From contig ADNK01003025.1 of NCBI GenBank assembly GCA_000320545.1, positions 1 through 64,000 on the forward strand: a stretch of DNA of 64,000 bases. The letters are read 5' to 3'. This document shows, in pieces, positions 11,223 through 24,500 of the stretch. Source of the DNA: Bigelowiella natans CCMP2755. Taxonomy: Eukaryota > Cercozoa > Chlorarachniophyceae. Positions within the stretch are counted from its first letter, which is position 1. Every line of letters begins with the position of its first letter. Made by a program: the position numbers and the translations under genes. The notes under the pieces are model-generated. The model was not told the origin of the DNA. It did not search any database and saw only the letters and a list, made by a program, of their open reading frames with translations.

Positions 11223-12860
11223 TCAGAGCGTAATTTCAATTTCGGACTTAGGCAGGAATTCTGACACACTTCCATCTATATCTTGGTCAGCATGATTTTG
11301 AATATTGAGTTGTTTGGAGTCCTGTTCCCCAGGAGATATCTCTAATGGTTCCGAACTTTGTAATATTGCTACCTCGAGGGATTTCGGTAGAAGAACCCCA
11401 TACTTTTGCTGCAGAAACTGCTTTAGTTCTCGCTGTACGGTGGGGTTGATGAAGAACATCAAGGCATCTAAGGGGCCCATACTCATAACACAAATTGCGT
11501 GCATCATTGTGAGCCATGAAAACTTTACAGAAAAGATGCCAATGAAACGATTCAGAGACGGAAACGACAATACCCAAATTGTGATGAGAGGATAATATTT
11601 GAGAACTCGGAAAGATCCAGATAGAATATTACTTGCGGCATTTGAATTTTGTTCTTGAAATCCTCGTAATCTTCTCCACACAGAAATGTAGGTATAGATG
11701 CAGTATCCAAGAGTAATGTATCCGAAAAGATAATCTGCGCACAAGCGGATGACTTCGTAGTTTATATTCTCTGTGTCAGCCTAAGAACGCATGGACACTC
11801 TCACAAATTATTCTTGAATTTCAATGTAAAAAGAATCGTTAGTCAAACATATAAGGTAGGCAAGAGGGCGGCAGTTGATGTTTTCAATCTTCATCCTCTT
11901 AAATAAATATCTATAAATCTCTAACCTTGACCCAGCACCAGGCTCCGCTGTTACCATATGCATCGAAGAAGAAAGGCATTACAGAAGGAAATACAGGCAA
12001 TATCTGGAACATTAGTATGAAATAGCGCATGGTTGTCGCCCCTATATTCAACGGTTTCAACGTTGTTGCAGAATCAATGACTCTGTTCAGCGTGTACGCT
12101 GTGGCATTTGCCCAGCACCACGCACTGAGGAAGAAATAGTTGAGGCCAAATGCTTGGAATTGACACCCAAAGCTGGATTCTCCATACCTTTCTGCCATAT
12201 TTCCGAAGGCAAACACTATATAAGCGCAGAGGTCGTTTAACGCCAGAAATAAAATTATACGGAAAGCGAATAAACTTTGGAGTTTTTTCACAGTTGCCAT
12301 TACTATAATGACTGCCAAAATTATGAACGAATTAATGATAGAGCACACTTGGAGGAACATGGCCTGATTTTGAAAGCAGAAGCATATCATCGGAAAATCG
12401 AATGATTTAATGTCTCTTATTAAATGGAAGCGATATCATCAGAGGGTATTATCACCAATGCCGAGGCTGATGTCATTGTAGCTTGCTCGAAGGGAGAGAA
12501 AAGCTTCTCACAAAGATAATATTCTGAAGGAATCTAATGATAAGGGCTTTTCGGGAGGAGGGGGGTTGATTCCGTTCTAAACCATTCCCAATCTGATTGA
12601 TGATGATCCTCCTGTGTCTTCAGTTTCGGATCCTATGAGATCAAAACCTAAATGATCGACTTTTGTGAGGAGAAGTGCCTTTCATTTTCTCCTCGCGACT
12701 TCGCCAGATACAGAAATTACAAAATGTAGTAAGTACTTGTTGTTTAGTATCTGCGACATCACTTTCAACATGTCGTAAGTTCAAAATATGCGGAACAACT
12801 CTCACCCGGAGCACCGACGACCAGAAGGAAAAAGGTCGGAACGATGAATAAGCATGGCAT
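11223..12860 (-). CDS. Seven-helix GPCR, cAMP-receptor-like (Dicty_CAR type), 354 aa
   Basis: Predicted plasma-membrane receptor. After a signal-peptide-like start (MPCLFIVPTFFLLVV) seven hydrophobic helices follow: FIILAVIIVMATV; LFAFRIILFLALNDLCAYIV; GCQFQAFGLNYFFLSAWCW; RYFILMFQILPVFPSVMPFF; LFGYITLGYCIYTYI; YYPLITIWVLSFPSLNRFI; and MHAICVMSMGPLDALMFFIN. The Asn-Asp pair in helix 2, the Cys opening helix 3, the GAWCW in loop 2 (expected disulfide) and the YYPL element in helix 6 match the slime-mould cAMP receptor family pattern. The C-tail of ~65 residues is acidic and Ser-rich. Exons: 12860-12806, 12750-12737, 12363-11926, 11780-11223; phases agree (1065 nt). The last two exons are firm; the signal-peptide exon and the 14-nt exon are tentative. 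The ligand is unknown. Its 5' end is 118 bp from the divergent gene at 12979. Confidence 0.78.
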
Positions 12861-12978
12861 GGCGGGTCGCCAGGATTGAGCAACTATCACTGAACGGCAC
12901 ATACCCTCTTGCCGCATTACGCTTGTTGGTTCCAACGAGGAGACCCTGTGTGGACTCCCGTCGGGGAATCTGTAGACC

Positions 12979-13041
12979 ATGCGGCGAAATAGCATAGTTC
13001 TCTCCGTCCAGGTTGCTATGTCTGAGAATAGTTCATATATG

Positions 13042-13102
<61 letters not shown>

Positions 13103-13129
13103 ATACACACACACAGGGCGAGAGAGAGA

Positions 13130-13183
<54 letters not shown>

Positions 13184-15186
13184 AGAGAGCAGAGAGATGT
13201 GACAATTGACTTTACAACAGTACTGCGGAGTAGTTATGGTGGTTCTGTGCTTCTGTCTCGGTGCGCTTGGAGCATTAGCTGCATATCTTGTCACCTCATT
13301 TGATGAAGAAAGGCAAGATATGGACCTTGTGGTATTATCGACCAACATATCATTCGTGCCTACACCACAAGAAGAAAACAGAAAATGGACGTGCTAACTT
13401 AAAGATGCAGGATAATCAATCAATGTGCCCACACGCAGGTACATCTTCGCTGGATCAGGGGCTTAGGGTATGTGCTACAGAGTGTGATGTTTGTCTTCAT
13501 GATGCAATCATAACAAGCAGAAGAACACCCCTCGCTAATTTCTCAGAGTCATCTCCTCCGCGGTCATTGCCATTCTCGCCAGTTCATGCTGTTTTCTGAA
13601 CGTTTGCTTACTTGACCGACACGGGTGCAGTGGCGGAGGTCGTTAAAAAACAAAAAACACACCCATTTCTGCCGAGTGAAAAGGGTCGTTAACTGCCCAC
13701 ATCGAGGCACTTTCTCATTTGTACTCTCGGTTCAGTGTATTTTGCAATGATAATTTCAGGAACGTTTTTCCGCTTGGGGCTTGTCGGGTATCGATGCCGA
13801 AATGAACATGTCCACAACATGGCAAGCCTATTCTGTTGTTGCCTTGTTCCTTCGATTTCTGCCCATCCTCAGCGTTGTGAGTTGAAGTCTTATTCTAGGG
13901 TGTGTACGGCTCCGCTTCTCTTTGCGTGCTCAGTTCCCATGTAAAATCTATACATGTGTCTTTGAATGATTTGATGCCTTATCCCGCCCTATATATGTAC
14001 GCATACTACAACAGATATGCTTTCTTTTCTTGCGTCGTTATGAGAAAGTTGAACAACGCTGAGTTCACCGTAGAACGGATGAAGTCCCCATTGTGGTTCG
14101 ATGGTATGGACGTAGGATAGCAATGAGGATGATCAAAGCGATGCTGCTATGCCATGACAATCACCCCGCAATGAGACCTTTCGACACACAGCTAGCTTGA
14201 AAAATTTTGAGATTAGGCTGACGAGCACATTGTCGATCTGCTTTGATGTCGCAGTTTGCTGGGGAATGATGATCGGCTCATGGATGCTGCATCTTTTGGT
14301 GCTTGCTCTGTGCAGTAGGTCGGTACTGATAATGTGAAATGTTGCCTCCTCATTATTGATACTTCACTTTCGAGTTCCTACGTCCCGACCTTGCGATTAT
14401 TTAGCCGCGTAGATCTGCCTGTAACAACGATGCCATGCCTTCTGCGCTTGACCAATTCGTATGGCAGCTGAATCATCATCAACGGTGTGTGCACTAAAAA
14501 GGATCGTGACGCTGCTTACCTGCTGCCATCATCAAGGAGGTAGCAGATGATTGTAATTCACATCCTGATGGTCTGGTCCCCTCTCAGCAAAACGTTAACC
14601 TCGTTCGCGATGTTGTTCTTCAGAGGGCTTTGACAATTACCATGAATTCGATAATCCGTCTGTGTTCTCCATGATGGATCACTACTACTACACCGAGCTC
14701 GCAGGTTGTTAAATCCATGGCGATGGACCAAAAACGCTAACAGCATGTATGTCAAAGCGAGTAATTCTAAGCATTCAGACTACAAGCTGTCTCATAATGC
14801 TGATGATGTTAGTAGACATCTTGGCATCGTCTCACTGAAGATTCTTAACATCCCCAGGCAACGGCCACACCATTTACGACCAGCAAGGAGCGGAAAAACG
14901 ATTTCATGGATCCTCTGTAAGTGCTCACTCACACATCACTGGACACTCGATGGCGTCCCAGGTGTCATACCAATTGTACGATGGGGCGGCATCTATGGCA
15001 TCATCGAAGTCCCCATCTATGGCGCACATTCCATCCCCATTTCGAGTGACTCGCCGACTATCGTCATCTTCGTCGCCCAAACGCAAACTAGAACCACATG
15101 AAGCTCTGGATGGAGTTCAGCCTCTTGACCTCTCCATGGAAAACCCCGTAGGAGAGGTTTCTGTGAATCTTGATGCTAAAAAATAG
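12979..15186 (+). CDS. Polytopic membrane protein of unknown family
   Basis: I do not recognise the family. Candidate exons: 12979-13011, 13221-13331, 13439-13467, 13547-~13600, 13759-~13877, 14015-14103, 14255-14318, 14624-14704, 14858-14916, 14962-15186. Several encode clear membrane helices: YCGVVMVVLCFCLGALGALA, GVISSAVIAILASSCCFLN, WQAYSVVALFLRFLPILSV, CWGMMIGSWMLHLLVLALCS. The C-terminal ~130 residues are soluble and Ser-rich, with a Tyr-rich patch (MMDHYYYTELAG) and a basic RVTRRLSSSSSPKRK stretch, probably a cytosolic tail with phosphorylation sites. Junction phases agree for 12979-13467, 13467/13547, 14103/14255 and 14704-15186. The joins into 14015 and into 14624 do not match in phase, so at least one exon is missing at each. 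The first intron holds a long CA/GA microsatellite. Confidence 0.5.
13041..13190. repeat. Compound (CA)n ... (GA)n microsatellite
   Basis: CA run about 13047-13115 followed by GA-rich run 13119-13190. It lies in the first intron of the plus-strand membrane protein and upstream of the minus-strand GPCR. Confidence 0.95.
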
Positions 15187-16772
15187 CACAGCATCTTACC
15201 ACCCTGAATGATCAATTATGTATTAGTTGTTGTTTCATATTTTACTGAAAACATTAAATGCTTCCTGAATCTTGAACTACAACACTTTCAATTATATTAA
15301 ATTAATTTAGCAATGCTTCCCAATCTATGCGATAAATGCGGCTCCAATGACTGTTACGATTGTGTTGAGTGCTTCGGCTTTAATATCATTAATACGATAG
15401 TGTTCTAGATTTGTTTAGTTTTGTGCATGTATTTGTCTTGAATTTAAATTATCAGTCACGTGATCGTACGCGTCGATCTAGCCTTGCTGCTGCATATTTT
15501 TAGACATGTGCATGATAAAACAAGCGCTCACTACCTAGCTACATTTCGAAGGCACAATGAAGCCAGTATGACGTAGCATTCTAAGATACGCCTAAGCAGA
15601 TCTAGAGATGGTCGACATGCTGCCGTTGTGTGCCACTAGCTAGCTAGGTCATTTATTTGTTGTATGAGAAGGATGTAATGAATTGATCAAATCTTTGCAA
15701 TGGTCATCACATGCAATGCAGCGGCTACATGTTGTGCTCATGTTGTGTCCGTTCAAATTCCATTGTCACATGTGGAATAAGCATCTTCTCTTCTACCCCA
15801 TTGCGCGCATGTCGAGCAGCACGCCTACCGGCGCGGTCTTCTCTTTCAGCCTTGGTTGAACGTTTGATGTTGTCTTTGCGGTCCGTGATGGCGGTCAACT
15901 TGTTGCGCATTTTGCGCTGGTGATGATGTGATGTGCATCGCAGGTGTGCATTTAGCTAGCTCAACGTAGCGACAGCAAGCATGCAAATGCATACATGTAC
16001 TGTATCTACATGCTAGCATGCACCGAATCATCATACGCCATGCACATATGAACTCATACGTATTTTAGTATGGCAACCTCCAGGCGTATGTGCACATGAA
16101 TGTGCCTGTGCTACTTACATCGTAAAGTCTTCGCTATCAGCTATACTCTAGCGCTGTGGCCGCCGCATTGAAGAGCTACATTAGCATGGCCATTGATCAA
16201 ATTTAAATTAATCATATTAAATCCGTCTTATACTCTAGCATTAGTGTGGCTCCAAGCTCTTATGAAGCATGCTTAGCACATTGATGCAGTGACACCAATA
16301 TTTCGGCATGATAAGCTCGTCATAATTAGGCAGAATATATGCACACTACAGCTAGCTCTAAGTGGAACTAGTTTCATACGCGACACTTCTACACAGGAGC
16401 GGCTTGTATTTGGGCCAAGATTAAACCATTGACCTAATCTGCTGCTTTTTCTTCGATAGATTTATCTTCGGATATGCTCTCCGATATTTCTGCTATTTTC
16501 GGCATCTGTCCCAACATTCCTGTATTTTTCCTTACATGCGTACCACTACGATTCATGCTTCCCCGCCTAAATAATTTTGATCATCATCACAGTAGATCGA
16601 GAAATCACAAAATCAATGAGTTAGAAACCATTGTAGTGGCGCTTGTGCCGAACTGATGTGAGAAGACAAAAGGCCTCTTTTCTCGTAGCAGGACATCACA
16701 ATCTAACCACGCCGTGTGATGCGTCTACTACATATTCGTTGAAGGTGCTACTGTGAATAATATATCTGTACT
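15187..16772. other. Intergenic stretch with palindrome-rich repeat
   Basis: Lies between convergent 3' ends. 15450-16370 has many short palindromes built from GCTAGC, GCATGC and CATGCTAGCATG (16009-16020) and resembles parts of 9480-10780 and 31150-32150. One short Cys-rich ORF at 15313 was not accepted as a gene. Nothing else could be supported. Confidence 0.45.
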
Positions 16773-17324
16773 TTACCCAGCACTCCTCAGGGCCATACTA
16801 CTTCGTCTAGTCAAGATTTTTATGCTCTTCTTGATGTTCGCATCCATATCTTCATAGTTGCCGACTTCGGAAAAGAAGAAGAAGAAGAAGAAGAAGAAGA
16901 AGAAAAGCATACATGTCAAAGAAGTAGACAGAAGCAAGGCAAAACAGCACAGACTCAGCAATCGTTTTCTTTTGAATCTATAAGTTTTGACTAGTACTCC
17001 TCCTTCCCAAAACGACGTTTAGTCAATATGTACATTTCATTCATGGGTGGTGTCGTGTAAATTGAAGGAAAGGAGCTCCCTCGGTCAGTACTACTACTGC
17101 TACTACAACTACTGAATCATGATGAGGGAAATCGTCATAATCATCATGTCATCTGTGGTGATGGTAGCACGCTCGCTCAATGGTGTTCATCGTCTTCGTC
17201 GTCTGATCTTACCCGTATCTAGTACTTTTCTGAATCCGGGGGTTGTTCGGAACGTGCTCAGCTTATCATTTCGCATCAGCCCCACTATTTCAACCTGGTC
17301 GACAATAATTAACACACGCACACA

Positions 17325-17384
<60 letters not shown>

Positions 17385-17412
17385 TTCATATAGGAGCTCA
17401 TAAGAAAAGGCT

Positions 17413-17449
<37 letters not shown>

Positions 17450-17767
17450 GTGACTCGTTGCCTTGTTCACGCATCATGTACCTCCATCGCAAAGAACACG
17501 TCTTCGTATATCTCGCCAGTCTCCACCTTTTCGTATAGCAGTAGTAGTACATGGGGATTTTGATTGAGTGAAAATTGAAAGAAAAAGACACATTTTCCGA
17601 CAAACGCTGTTTCGTTCAAAAAGAGCAGCAGGTCGTTTCATCAGAATGAAAAAGGAGGAAGACTGAAAGCACACACCGCGTGTATGACGTTCTTTCGCAT
17701 GAAGTCTGGTATATTGACCTCCTGAAAACAAGAATAACCAGTAGGTGCATTACACTTTCACAGCAAG

Positions 17768-17804
<37 letters not shown>

Positions 17805-17922
17805 ATGCATTCATTGTCGGAACGTTTTGTTGCACGTGTCACCCCCTCCCCTCTTCCGTCCCCTTCCTTGCCGTCTGCTTACTTCCTCTCTCAATCTCTC
17901 TCTCTGTCTCTTATATAATGTA

Positions 17923-17967
<45 letters not shown>

Positions 17968-18069
17968 ACTTGGTTGTCGACCTGGTCAGAGCCTACTTTG
18001 ACGAACTTCTCAAGTATGTCTCTCGCCATTTTGTTCACCTCCTTCTGCTCGTGTGCGTATGGAGAAATA

Positions 18070-18114
<45 letters not shown>

Positions 18115-18657
18115 GAAAATGATCGAGAGAGAAAAATCAGCATTTGATGAGAGAATGAGCAGTGGTCACCCGTGTATCTATATGCATCTTGTATAGTATA
18201 GCAATGAAGAGGATCGTAAATAAAACTAAAACTATCAGTGTTGTGCTTCAGCTTGTTGGTATTATAGGCTGCTGTTGATATGTTGGTGATCGTGTTTCTT
18301 ATTTGCCACCCTTTTTTCCCCATCCACTTGCTGGCTCCCGTCTTCGGACTTCTCGAGACAAAAAATTTAGTAATTGCAGGCATTATCAAACATTGAGATC
18401 GTAGATGGAAGAGAAGAGATCATGGTTCCGAGACTGCCAGCCGAGGAAAATAGGAATGATTGTTCGTTCATGCCACGCAACAAAGCGTTAGATGAGCAGT
18501 GCATGTCATGAATGAATTACCATGTTATAATTGTAGAATTTGCGAAATCGGACGACTGCCTCCCAGCACAAAAGGCCTTTGGTGTTCGGTACAAACCAAA
18601 ACAAAGAAGCCATAGCGTTATCGTCAATTCTTGTCAACAGTGAGATAGAACTGGATC

Positions 18658-18696
<39 letters not shown>

Positions 18697-19310
18697 ACGT
18701 ACACACTCGCAAACGTACACATACACAACGCACTTTCTAAAGCAATCTGCGATTTGAGGAACCTAGTAGGTGAGAATGGGGGAATGGGCAAGCAATAATA
18801 TCATGGTGTCAGGAGATACGAATACGCAAGAAAATATAACATACAGTCACTAGGATCCTCTTGGCATTATTATCCATTTTTCATCATATCGAGGCAGTGG
18901 CAATATTAGCCGCATCAATGACTTGGTGAATTCCCGTAGAGCAAGGGGATGGTGCAGCACAGCTCGGATCCCAGCGTTCTTCCCTATACACACATCACAC
19001 AACAATAGGCCCTTTGAGTGACTTACTCCATATGTTGTATTAATGGCAAGGACGCATATCTGTCATTTCTACTCCTCATCCTCACCCCCCTTCGACAATT
19101 GCAACTACTATATTTACTACCAGCGAGCTTAAGCTCTACATCTGCTAATGCCTGTATGATCATCAGGAAGGAGAAGAAGAAGAAGAATAAGAAGAAGAAG
19201 GAGGAGGGGAGGAGACCCATTTAAATTCCAAGAAGAACTATGGATCTGGCTTTCATCAACGCTGTGCGTGGGATCATGCGCAACGGTAGAGCAATCGTTT
19301 CATGCAGCAG

Positions 19311-19344
<34 letters not shown>

Positions 19345-20771
19345 CCGTCCCCACTGCGCTTATGACTAACTACTAATTTGATCAATACCACTACCTCTGG
19401 ATTATGGTCGAAGACTTTCTTGAAATCTTCTCGCGACATGGTGAGCAGCACCGTCTCCATGCACGTAATGCAGGTTGCTGTTCGTTTGGACTCTTCACTG
19501 ACTAAAGCTGCTTCACCAAAGTACTTACCTGTAAGGAGTAGGAATAGGAGGAGGAGGAGGAGGAGGAGGAGGAAAAGGAGGAGGAGAAGGCGACAATGAT
19601 TCTTCAATGCTACCATCCCTATGATTTGCCACCGGCACCGCTTGCAAATAATCTGTTGCAATCTCTCCTTCCCCCCTACCCCCAAGCACTAATGATCTAC
19701 CAGAATCTAGACGCGTAAGAACGCGGCCTTCCTTTGAGATGGCTACTTGCCCGTAAGAAATTATGTAGAATTCGTTTCCGATATCTCCCTGCGATTGTAG
19801 GAAGTGGTTGATGAGGTTTTGGATATGAGATCAAATCACATATATGACTTTTCTCCTTCTCTTGTTGGTCACTTTGCCCCAAAGATAATGGCGCACTACT
19901 ACCTCTTCAAAGATGGTTTCATTCTTATCGTACTTCTCGATTCGACACTTCTCCGCAACGAACGGAAATCTGTGCGTGTGAAGGAGATGATCATCAGTAC
20001 TAAAATAGCGCAGTATATCTACACAAACACACACACTCACACACACACACGCACACATTGATGTCTGTTATATTATTCCACAATGATTGACAGACTGACG
20101 AACGGACTTTTCATCAGGGATGGCCTGGAAGAATGGTATCTTGAACTTCTTGAAGGCCTCTATAATCCTAGCTCTCATCACCTTTTGTATGCGGCAGGAG
20201 GAGGACGGGGATAAGAATCGATAAACACGAAGCAAAGCAAGGGATGATCATGGGATCAAAACAATGGGATCAAAACAAAAGGTGTAGCAACGAAAAGAAA
20301 TGTCCGACGGCTCAGAAGAGTTTGTTCCAGTGTTTTCACCAAAGATGAAGATGCTGCTGTCATATTCAAAAATTCTGCAGCTATTTCACGCAAACAGACC
20401 GTCATCAAGTCGAGCCCGGCCATCTCTAAGAAGCTTCGAAATGTCTTTTTGTTGATGCCTAGGTAGTGAAGGAGGAAGGAAAAACAGAGCAACACTACGG
20501 TTGGCAAATAGACACTAATTCGAACACAATAGGAGATCGATACTAACTAGCAATACTGTTTTTCCTTCTTATTCTTCTTAGTCTTGGGAGATGTTTGTAC
20601 GATTTTATATTTCACAATGGTTATCTACATACTGAGGATCAGAGAAGGCTCTTTCACCACAACGCTTGCTGTTCTTCCGATGTCCATTATGAGAGCAACC
20701 TGAGTGTGCGGATTCGCGAAAGTATTAAGAATGCTGTAGTTGGAAAAACACTTTGCATGCGTAGCACTATG

Positions 20772-20845
<74 letters not shown>

Positions 20846-21526
20846 TTACATCGTACGTTTATTTGTTCCTACGTATTGAAAAGGGTAGAAGTATTTTTGG
20901 GTTGTATGTATCCTTCTCCTCTTCCTCTCTTGATACTACTACTGCTACTACTACTACTACTACTACTACATAGATCATCCATCATCATCACCTCGCCGAA
21001 GTAGTTTCCCTCATCCATTTTGGCAACCTCTAATTCTTTTCCTGCCATCAACAGATACACAGGACGATGAGGACAATAATGACAACAAAATGGGTATGGT
21101 GTTTGAAATCAGCAGCAGCAGCAGCGTTACTACCACTACTACGACTACTACTCAACACAATACACCTGTAGAGAAGTCTTTGCGCTGTATAACTACGGAA
21201 CCCTTTAGAATCATATAGAAACGTTCGCCGATGTCGCCTATGAAGAAAAGGACGATAATAATAATTAACTAAAATATATGATTGAGAGGAGGGGATTGGG
21301 TAGTAGGGACTCTGTCGGTGAGGAAATACAGGTGTATATATGTAAAAGCTGCATTGAATAAAGGAAGAGAAGCTTCGCACCTTCATAAAATACTATCTGC
21401 TCAGCCTGATATCTAAAGTTTGTATAATGAAATATTATGGTAAAAGGGGGATCACAGGAGAAGAATCATCAGAGGTGAAGTTGAATGATGTGTTCGTGTA
21501 TATATCATACTCTCTCACACACACAC

Positions 21527-21566
<40 letters not shown>

Positions 21567-24500
21567 TATTACGATACATTACATAGGAGATACTAGTCAG
21601 AGAGAGAGAGGGGGGGGGGGAGGGGGGGGGGGGGAGAGAACACGCTTCCTCTATTATAGATCTGTCCCATAAGATACGGAGACTTTATTAGTATTTCTTT
21701 TCCTTTATTTTTCTTTTTTTTGTGCCAAATTGATGCAATCCATACGTGGAACAATGCAGTCCTCTCCGGAGAACCTCCAGATCTTGTATATCCAGGTTAG
21801 ATAGGAACGACACCTTCTTCAGCATTTCGATGACACCCTTGCCTGAGCATTTACAATGGCAATGCGATATCGTCGTGTGTTGGGGGAATACCATTGATGA
21901 TAATAATATTTATAATATGCATGAATGAATGGTAGTAAACAAACAGCAGCAGCATCGTGCTTGTGCGTGCGTTTGTGCAATAAATACCAAGGAAGTTTAG
22001 GATCTGCCCCTTGAGGACCGGTTGTTTCTTTATGAGCTTAAAGAATTTCTTCTTCTCAAGCACTGCGCATATGACCTCCGTCTCCGCGCGGATGGAGGCT
22101 CCGCATACTCCCCCATCAAACATTTCCTCTCCAAAGAAACTAACCGGCGTTTGATACGTCAGCAGCCTTTGATTCTGCCCCCCTCCCTCATCCTTATTCA
22201 TGTATACTCCGATTCTGCCCGTGTGAAGGAGGCAGAAGATCTTACTCTCCCGCCCCAGTTTTGAGATCCACGTCCGTTCGTGGAATTTTGTTACCTTCAT
22301 CGCCTTTGCCAGGCTTTGCCGCTGTGCGTGTAACAATGATAGGTGCAGCAAAAGAACGATTGAGAGAAGTAAACGGATAGATGGTGGCATTGGGTAGTAG
22401 GAAGTAGAGATGGGGGGAGAGAGGTGAGTAGTGCTGCTGGAGTGGAATCTGAAGGCAAACGCATTGCACGCACCTGAGAATCATCGAGTATGAGTCGGAA
22501 CGCCGATTGATTGAGCACATCCATCACAGTCGTTGCCTTAACAAACGGCTTCAACGCTCCCACCCATTTGATTGCCTCATTCTCCGACCGGCAACGAAGG
22601 GTGTAACTCGTTTTGCCCTTGTGCCCTGAGGACATCTTAAGCTGCGCAGTATCAACGCAGCGGTGTCGTCGTATCGCAACATGAGAACAAAAAATACAAG
22701 TTTTTAGTATTGTTATTTTTATTGTCTGTATCATTAAAATAGTCGTCCACACCCCTAGATGATGACGGGTATTTATGACTACACAGCAAGTCCTGTTGCT
22801 GCATTAGTAGGGCCCTCGTGATATGCAAGCTATTGTTTCATATTTTCTGAGAGACTCTCCATATTCTTCTTCTTTTTCCTCATCCCTTCTTATTTTCCTC
22901 CTCTGCTCGAAGATGACACCACCTTAATGAGTCTGCCTTCCTTATACACCGAAGATACTTGGACCAGCGGGATGGTGCCTTTTTGCTTTGTGTCTTCTTT
23001 ATCATCCTGGAAGTAACCTAAATGCGACCCGAAAAATCTGTCCCGCAGCTTTAACCGGAAGTATCTTTTCTTCCAAAACCTTGTGTGGTAAAAGTGATTG
23101 GAAGAGATCGGTTATAGATTGAAACGCGTGACACTCCTACTACTACTACTACTACTACTACTATAACTACTAAGTTCTCTTTCTCCCTAAAGGTTTTTGC
23201 ATAATCCCTATAATCCCTATAGTCCCAAGCAGGGAGTATACAACAAACGTTTGGAGAGAAAGAGAGAAAGAGAACTTTATTGTCTAGAATCATGATAATG
23301 AGATTGGTAAAGAAAGTGGAAAGTGGAAAGAAAGAAGGAGGGGAGAGAAGCACAAAAACAGTAGAGAGTGGCGTTAGGTGGAATGGGAAGTAAAACGACC
23401 CAAGCTTTGATCTGCGCTCTATCCATCCTTCCAGGCCATCCAATTCCTTTAGATTATCTGTCGAAGTCCGCATAAACAACCTTTGACGATCTGTCGAAAG
23501 GCTATTAATGCTGCTGGCGTCGGAGTCCGTGGTCAAAAGCGGATTGTCGATCATACTCACTACAGCCATATCGTCTTTCAGTTGGTAAAACCGGTCGGCC
23601 GCCATTTTAAACCTGGAAAGATGGAGGCGGGGATGAACATAAATTTGAAAAACTGTCAACTAATCGGAATTCCAGCATGAAATTAGATCTATGAGCTGCT
23701 GTTGTTTTTCCTGCTGCTGCTTACGTGTCTTCCTTCCGATTTGCCTCATAGATAAGATGGTGTATTAAGAGCAGTGTTCCTAATGCCACTGCATCCTCGT
23801 CGCTCTGGCACTCGCTGCATTCGTCCGAATCACGTAGCCAGTCAAGAATGGCTGAGCCAGACACGCCTTCTTTTACGCGCTTGAACTTCCGTACCTTTGT
23901 TCTAAAGAAGAAAAAGGAGTGGAAGGGGGAAGGGGGAAGTGTAAGAGTATATAAGGCATGTAAGGATTTCATCGTCCTCCTCGCCATAGCCATCGATGTC
24001 GCGGCACATGGAGAAGTTTCAACACCTTTCGGGAAGCGAAGAAAACATCGACTTAGCGAGTATCTTGGCCTTATCAAAGTCTCCCCACTCTTCTAACATT
24101 TCTCTAACGCGCGATGTGTGCTTTTCTTCATCCACGAAATGGTACATGTGTTTCCGAGACATGTTAAGTTTTTTCCCCTCAACAGGCCAGATGAACCTCC
24201 AACATCTGATCAAATGATAAGGGGAAGAAAGGAGCTTTAACGGTGATAATGTTACATTCCTCGCTGCAGCAGCATGACCCTGGATGTTTTATATCATCAT
24301 CTTCATCATCATCATCATTATCATCAGTGTTAGTAGAATCATCCAAAGCATCATTCTCTCTAGGAACTCAAATGAAGTTGCGTACGTAATAAGCGTCCCG
24401 AATTCGATCGCTTTCTCTTCGTTCATAGCAACTTGCGACTCTAGGACCCAGTCAATAATCTGCACCCCCGACATGCTATCTTTGTACTTCTTAAACTTGT

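Noticed and set aside
15313-15410. 31-residue Cys-rich ORF (CDKCGSNDCYDCVEC)
   Set aside because: Too short, no splice context, no partner exon; could be chance in AT-rich DNA.
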